A stretch of 64,000 nt of DNA from Mycolicibacterium brisbanense (GTDB lineage: Bacteria; Actinomycetota; Actinomycetes; Mycobacteriales; Mycobacteriaceae), in assembly GCF_001570425.1 (NCBI RefSeq), contig NZ_BCSX01000024.1:1-64000 (forward strand). Direction: 5' to 3'. The notes under the pieces are model-generated. The model had not been told where the DNA came from. It searched no databases and saw only the letters and a list, made by a program, of their open reading frames with translations. Position 1 is the stretch's first letter. Each line of letters begins with the position of its first letter. Shown piece by piece: positions 63,241 to 64,000 of this stretch. The translations under genes were made by a program, and so were the position numbers.

Positions 63241-64000
63241 GTGCGCCTAACTTCAGACGGTTCCGACGTCTCTGCGGAACGGCAGCGGCCCGACGGGCCG
63301 CGTCGCGTCGCGGTGCTGTCCGTGCACACCTCGCCACTGGCCCAGCCCGGCACCGGTGACGCCGGCGGCATGAACGTCTACGTGCTGCAGACGGCCCTGC
63401 AACTGGCCCGCCGCGGCGTCGAGGTGGAGATCTTCACCAGGGCGACGTCGTCGGCCGACGCGCCGACGGTCGCGGTGGCTCCGGGTGTGCTGGTGCGCAA
63501 CGTCGTGGCAGGCCCGTTCGAGGGTCTCGACAAGTACGACCTGCCCACGCAGCTGTGCGCGTTCACCGCCGGGGTTCTGCGCGCCGAGGCCACCCACGAA
63601 CCCGGCTACTACGACGTCGTGCATTCGCACTACTGGCTCTCCGGCCAGGTGGGCTGGCTGGCCAGGGACCGCTGGGCGGTGCCGCTGGTGCACACCGCGC
63701 ACACCCTCGCCGCCGTCAAGAACGCCGCGCTGGCCGAGGGTGACGCTCCCGAGCCGCCGCTGCGTGCCGTGGGGGAACAGCAGGTGGTCGACGAGGCCGA
63801 CCGGCTCATCGTCAACACCGAACATGAAGCGCAGCAACTTGTTTCACTGCACAACGCGGATCGCTCGCGGATCGATGTGGTGCATCCCGGGGTCGATCTC
63901 GAACTGTTCAGCCCGGGTGATCGACGCGCGGCCAGGGCCGTGCTTGGCCTCGCCGCCGACGAACAGGTGGTGGCCTTCGTCGGCCGCATCCAGCCGCTCA
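63241..64000 (+). CDS. mshA: MshA, mycothiol glycosyltransferase (N-terminal part, cut by window end)
   Basis: The first 253 codons of a GT4 glycosyltransferase from a GTG at 63241. [20 protein letters not shown] and the following GGMNVYVLQ are the conserved opening that binds inositol phosphate; [15 protein letters not shown] and [11 protein letters not shown] follow, and the window stops in [11 protein letters not shown], before the UDP-binding half. MshA joins GlcNAc from UDP-GlcNAc to 1L-myo-inositol 1-phosphate, the first step of mycothiol. The N-terminal ~20 residues differ from those recalled for M. smegmatis MshA, supporting a different species. Confidence 0.97.
   Translation, partial: MRLTSDGSDVSAERQRPDGPRRVAVLSVHTSPLAQPGTGDAGGMNVYVLQTALQLARRGVEVEIFTRATSSADAPTVAVAPGVLVRNVVAGPFEGLDKYDLPTQLCAFTAGVLRAEATHEPGYYDVVHSHYWLSGQVGWLARDRWAVPLVHTAHTLAAVKNAALAEGDAPEPPLRAVGEQQVVDEADRLIVNTEHEAQQLVSLHNADRSRIDVVHPGVDLELFSPGDRRAARAVLGLAADEQVVAFVGRIQPL

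Overview
The window comes from a high-GC actinobacterium, almost certainly a rapidly growing Mycobacterium (Mycolicibacterium) close to but distinct from M. smegmatis. The evidence is the set of genus-specific genes (a GroEL2 with a GGMGGMDF tail, HbhA, a mycolic-acid methyltransferase of the UmaA type, RamB, MshA, PE-PPE-domain and Mce-associated proteins), the frequent GTG starts, and gene order. From about 34.8 kb to the right end the order matches, from memory, M. tuberculosis Rv0457c-Rv0486, with a few extra genes inserted. No tRNA, rRNA, CRISPR array or replication origin was seen.

Layout. 1-7 kb: end of a probable insertion sequence, then a helicase, a cupin, a deacetylase, an SDR/TetR divergent pair, an F420-type oxidoreductase and a small membrane protein. 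7-9 kb: groEL2 with two CIRCE operators and an intrinsic terminator. 9-20 kb: PE-PPE-domain hydrolase, amidohydrolase, small enzymes, a Mce-associated-like pair, PAP2 phosphatase, aldehyde dehydrogenase, class I-type PPK2 and membrane proteins, ending with an EchA2-like crotonase.

20-34.8 kb: an accessory catabolic block that appears inserted between the echA2-like gene and the Rv0457c-like peptidase. It combines a permease, a glutamine-synthetase-like ligase, two glutamine-amidotransferase-fold proteins, a P450, a phthalate-dioxygenase-reductase-like flavoprotein, a Rieske oxygenase homologue that has lost most of its metal ligands, and homoprotocatechuate-type meta-cleavage enzymes. A MarR regulator lies inside it, and copies of one 20-bp palindrome (8-4-8 form) lie in front of every transcription unit of the block. 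This looks like one regulon for an amine, possibly aromatic.

34.8-64 kb: conserved core. It holds peptidase, aldehyde dehydrogenase plus DUF779, lipoamide dehydrogenase, RamB, isocitrate lyase, FadB2 and UmaA (glyoxylate, fatty-acid and mycolate metabolism). These are followed by a second, class III-type PPK2, regulators, HbhA, DeoC, MurB, an L,D-transpeptidase, and finally a ROK regulator with mshA (mycothiol). A 22-codon leaderless ORF encoding three consecutive cysteines precedes the ROK-mshA pair and is a candidate cysteine-sensing attenuator for mycothiol synthesis. Non-coding structures include three copies of a ~57-59-bp palindromic element placed just after stop codons, and three 36-bp direct repeats that begin at the icl stop codon.
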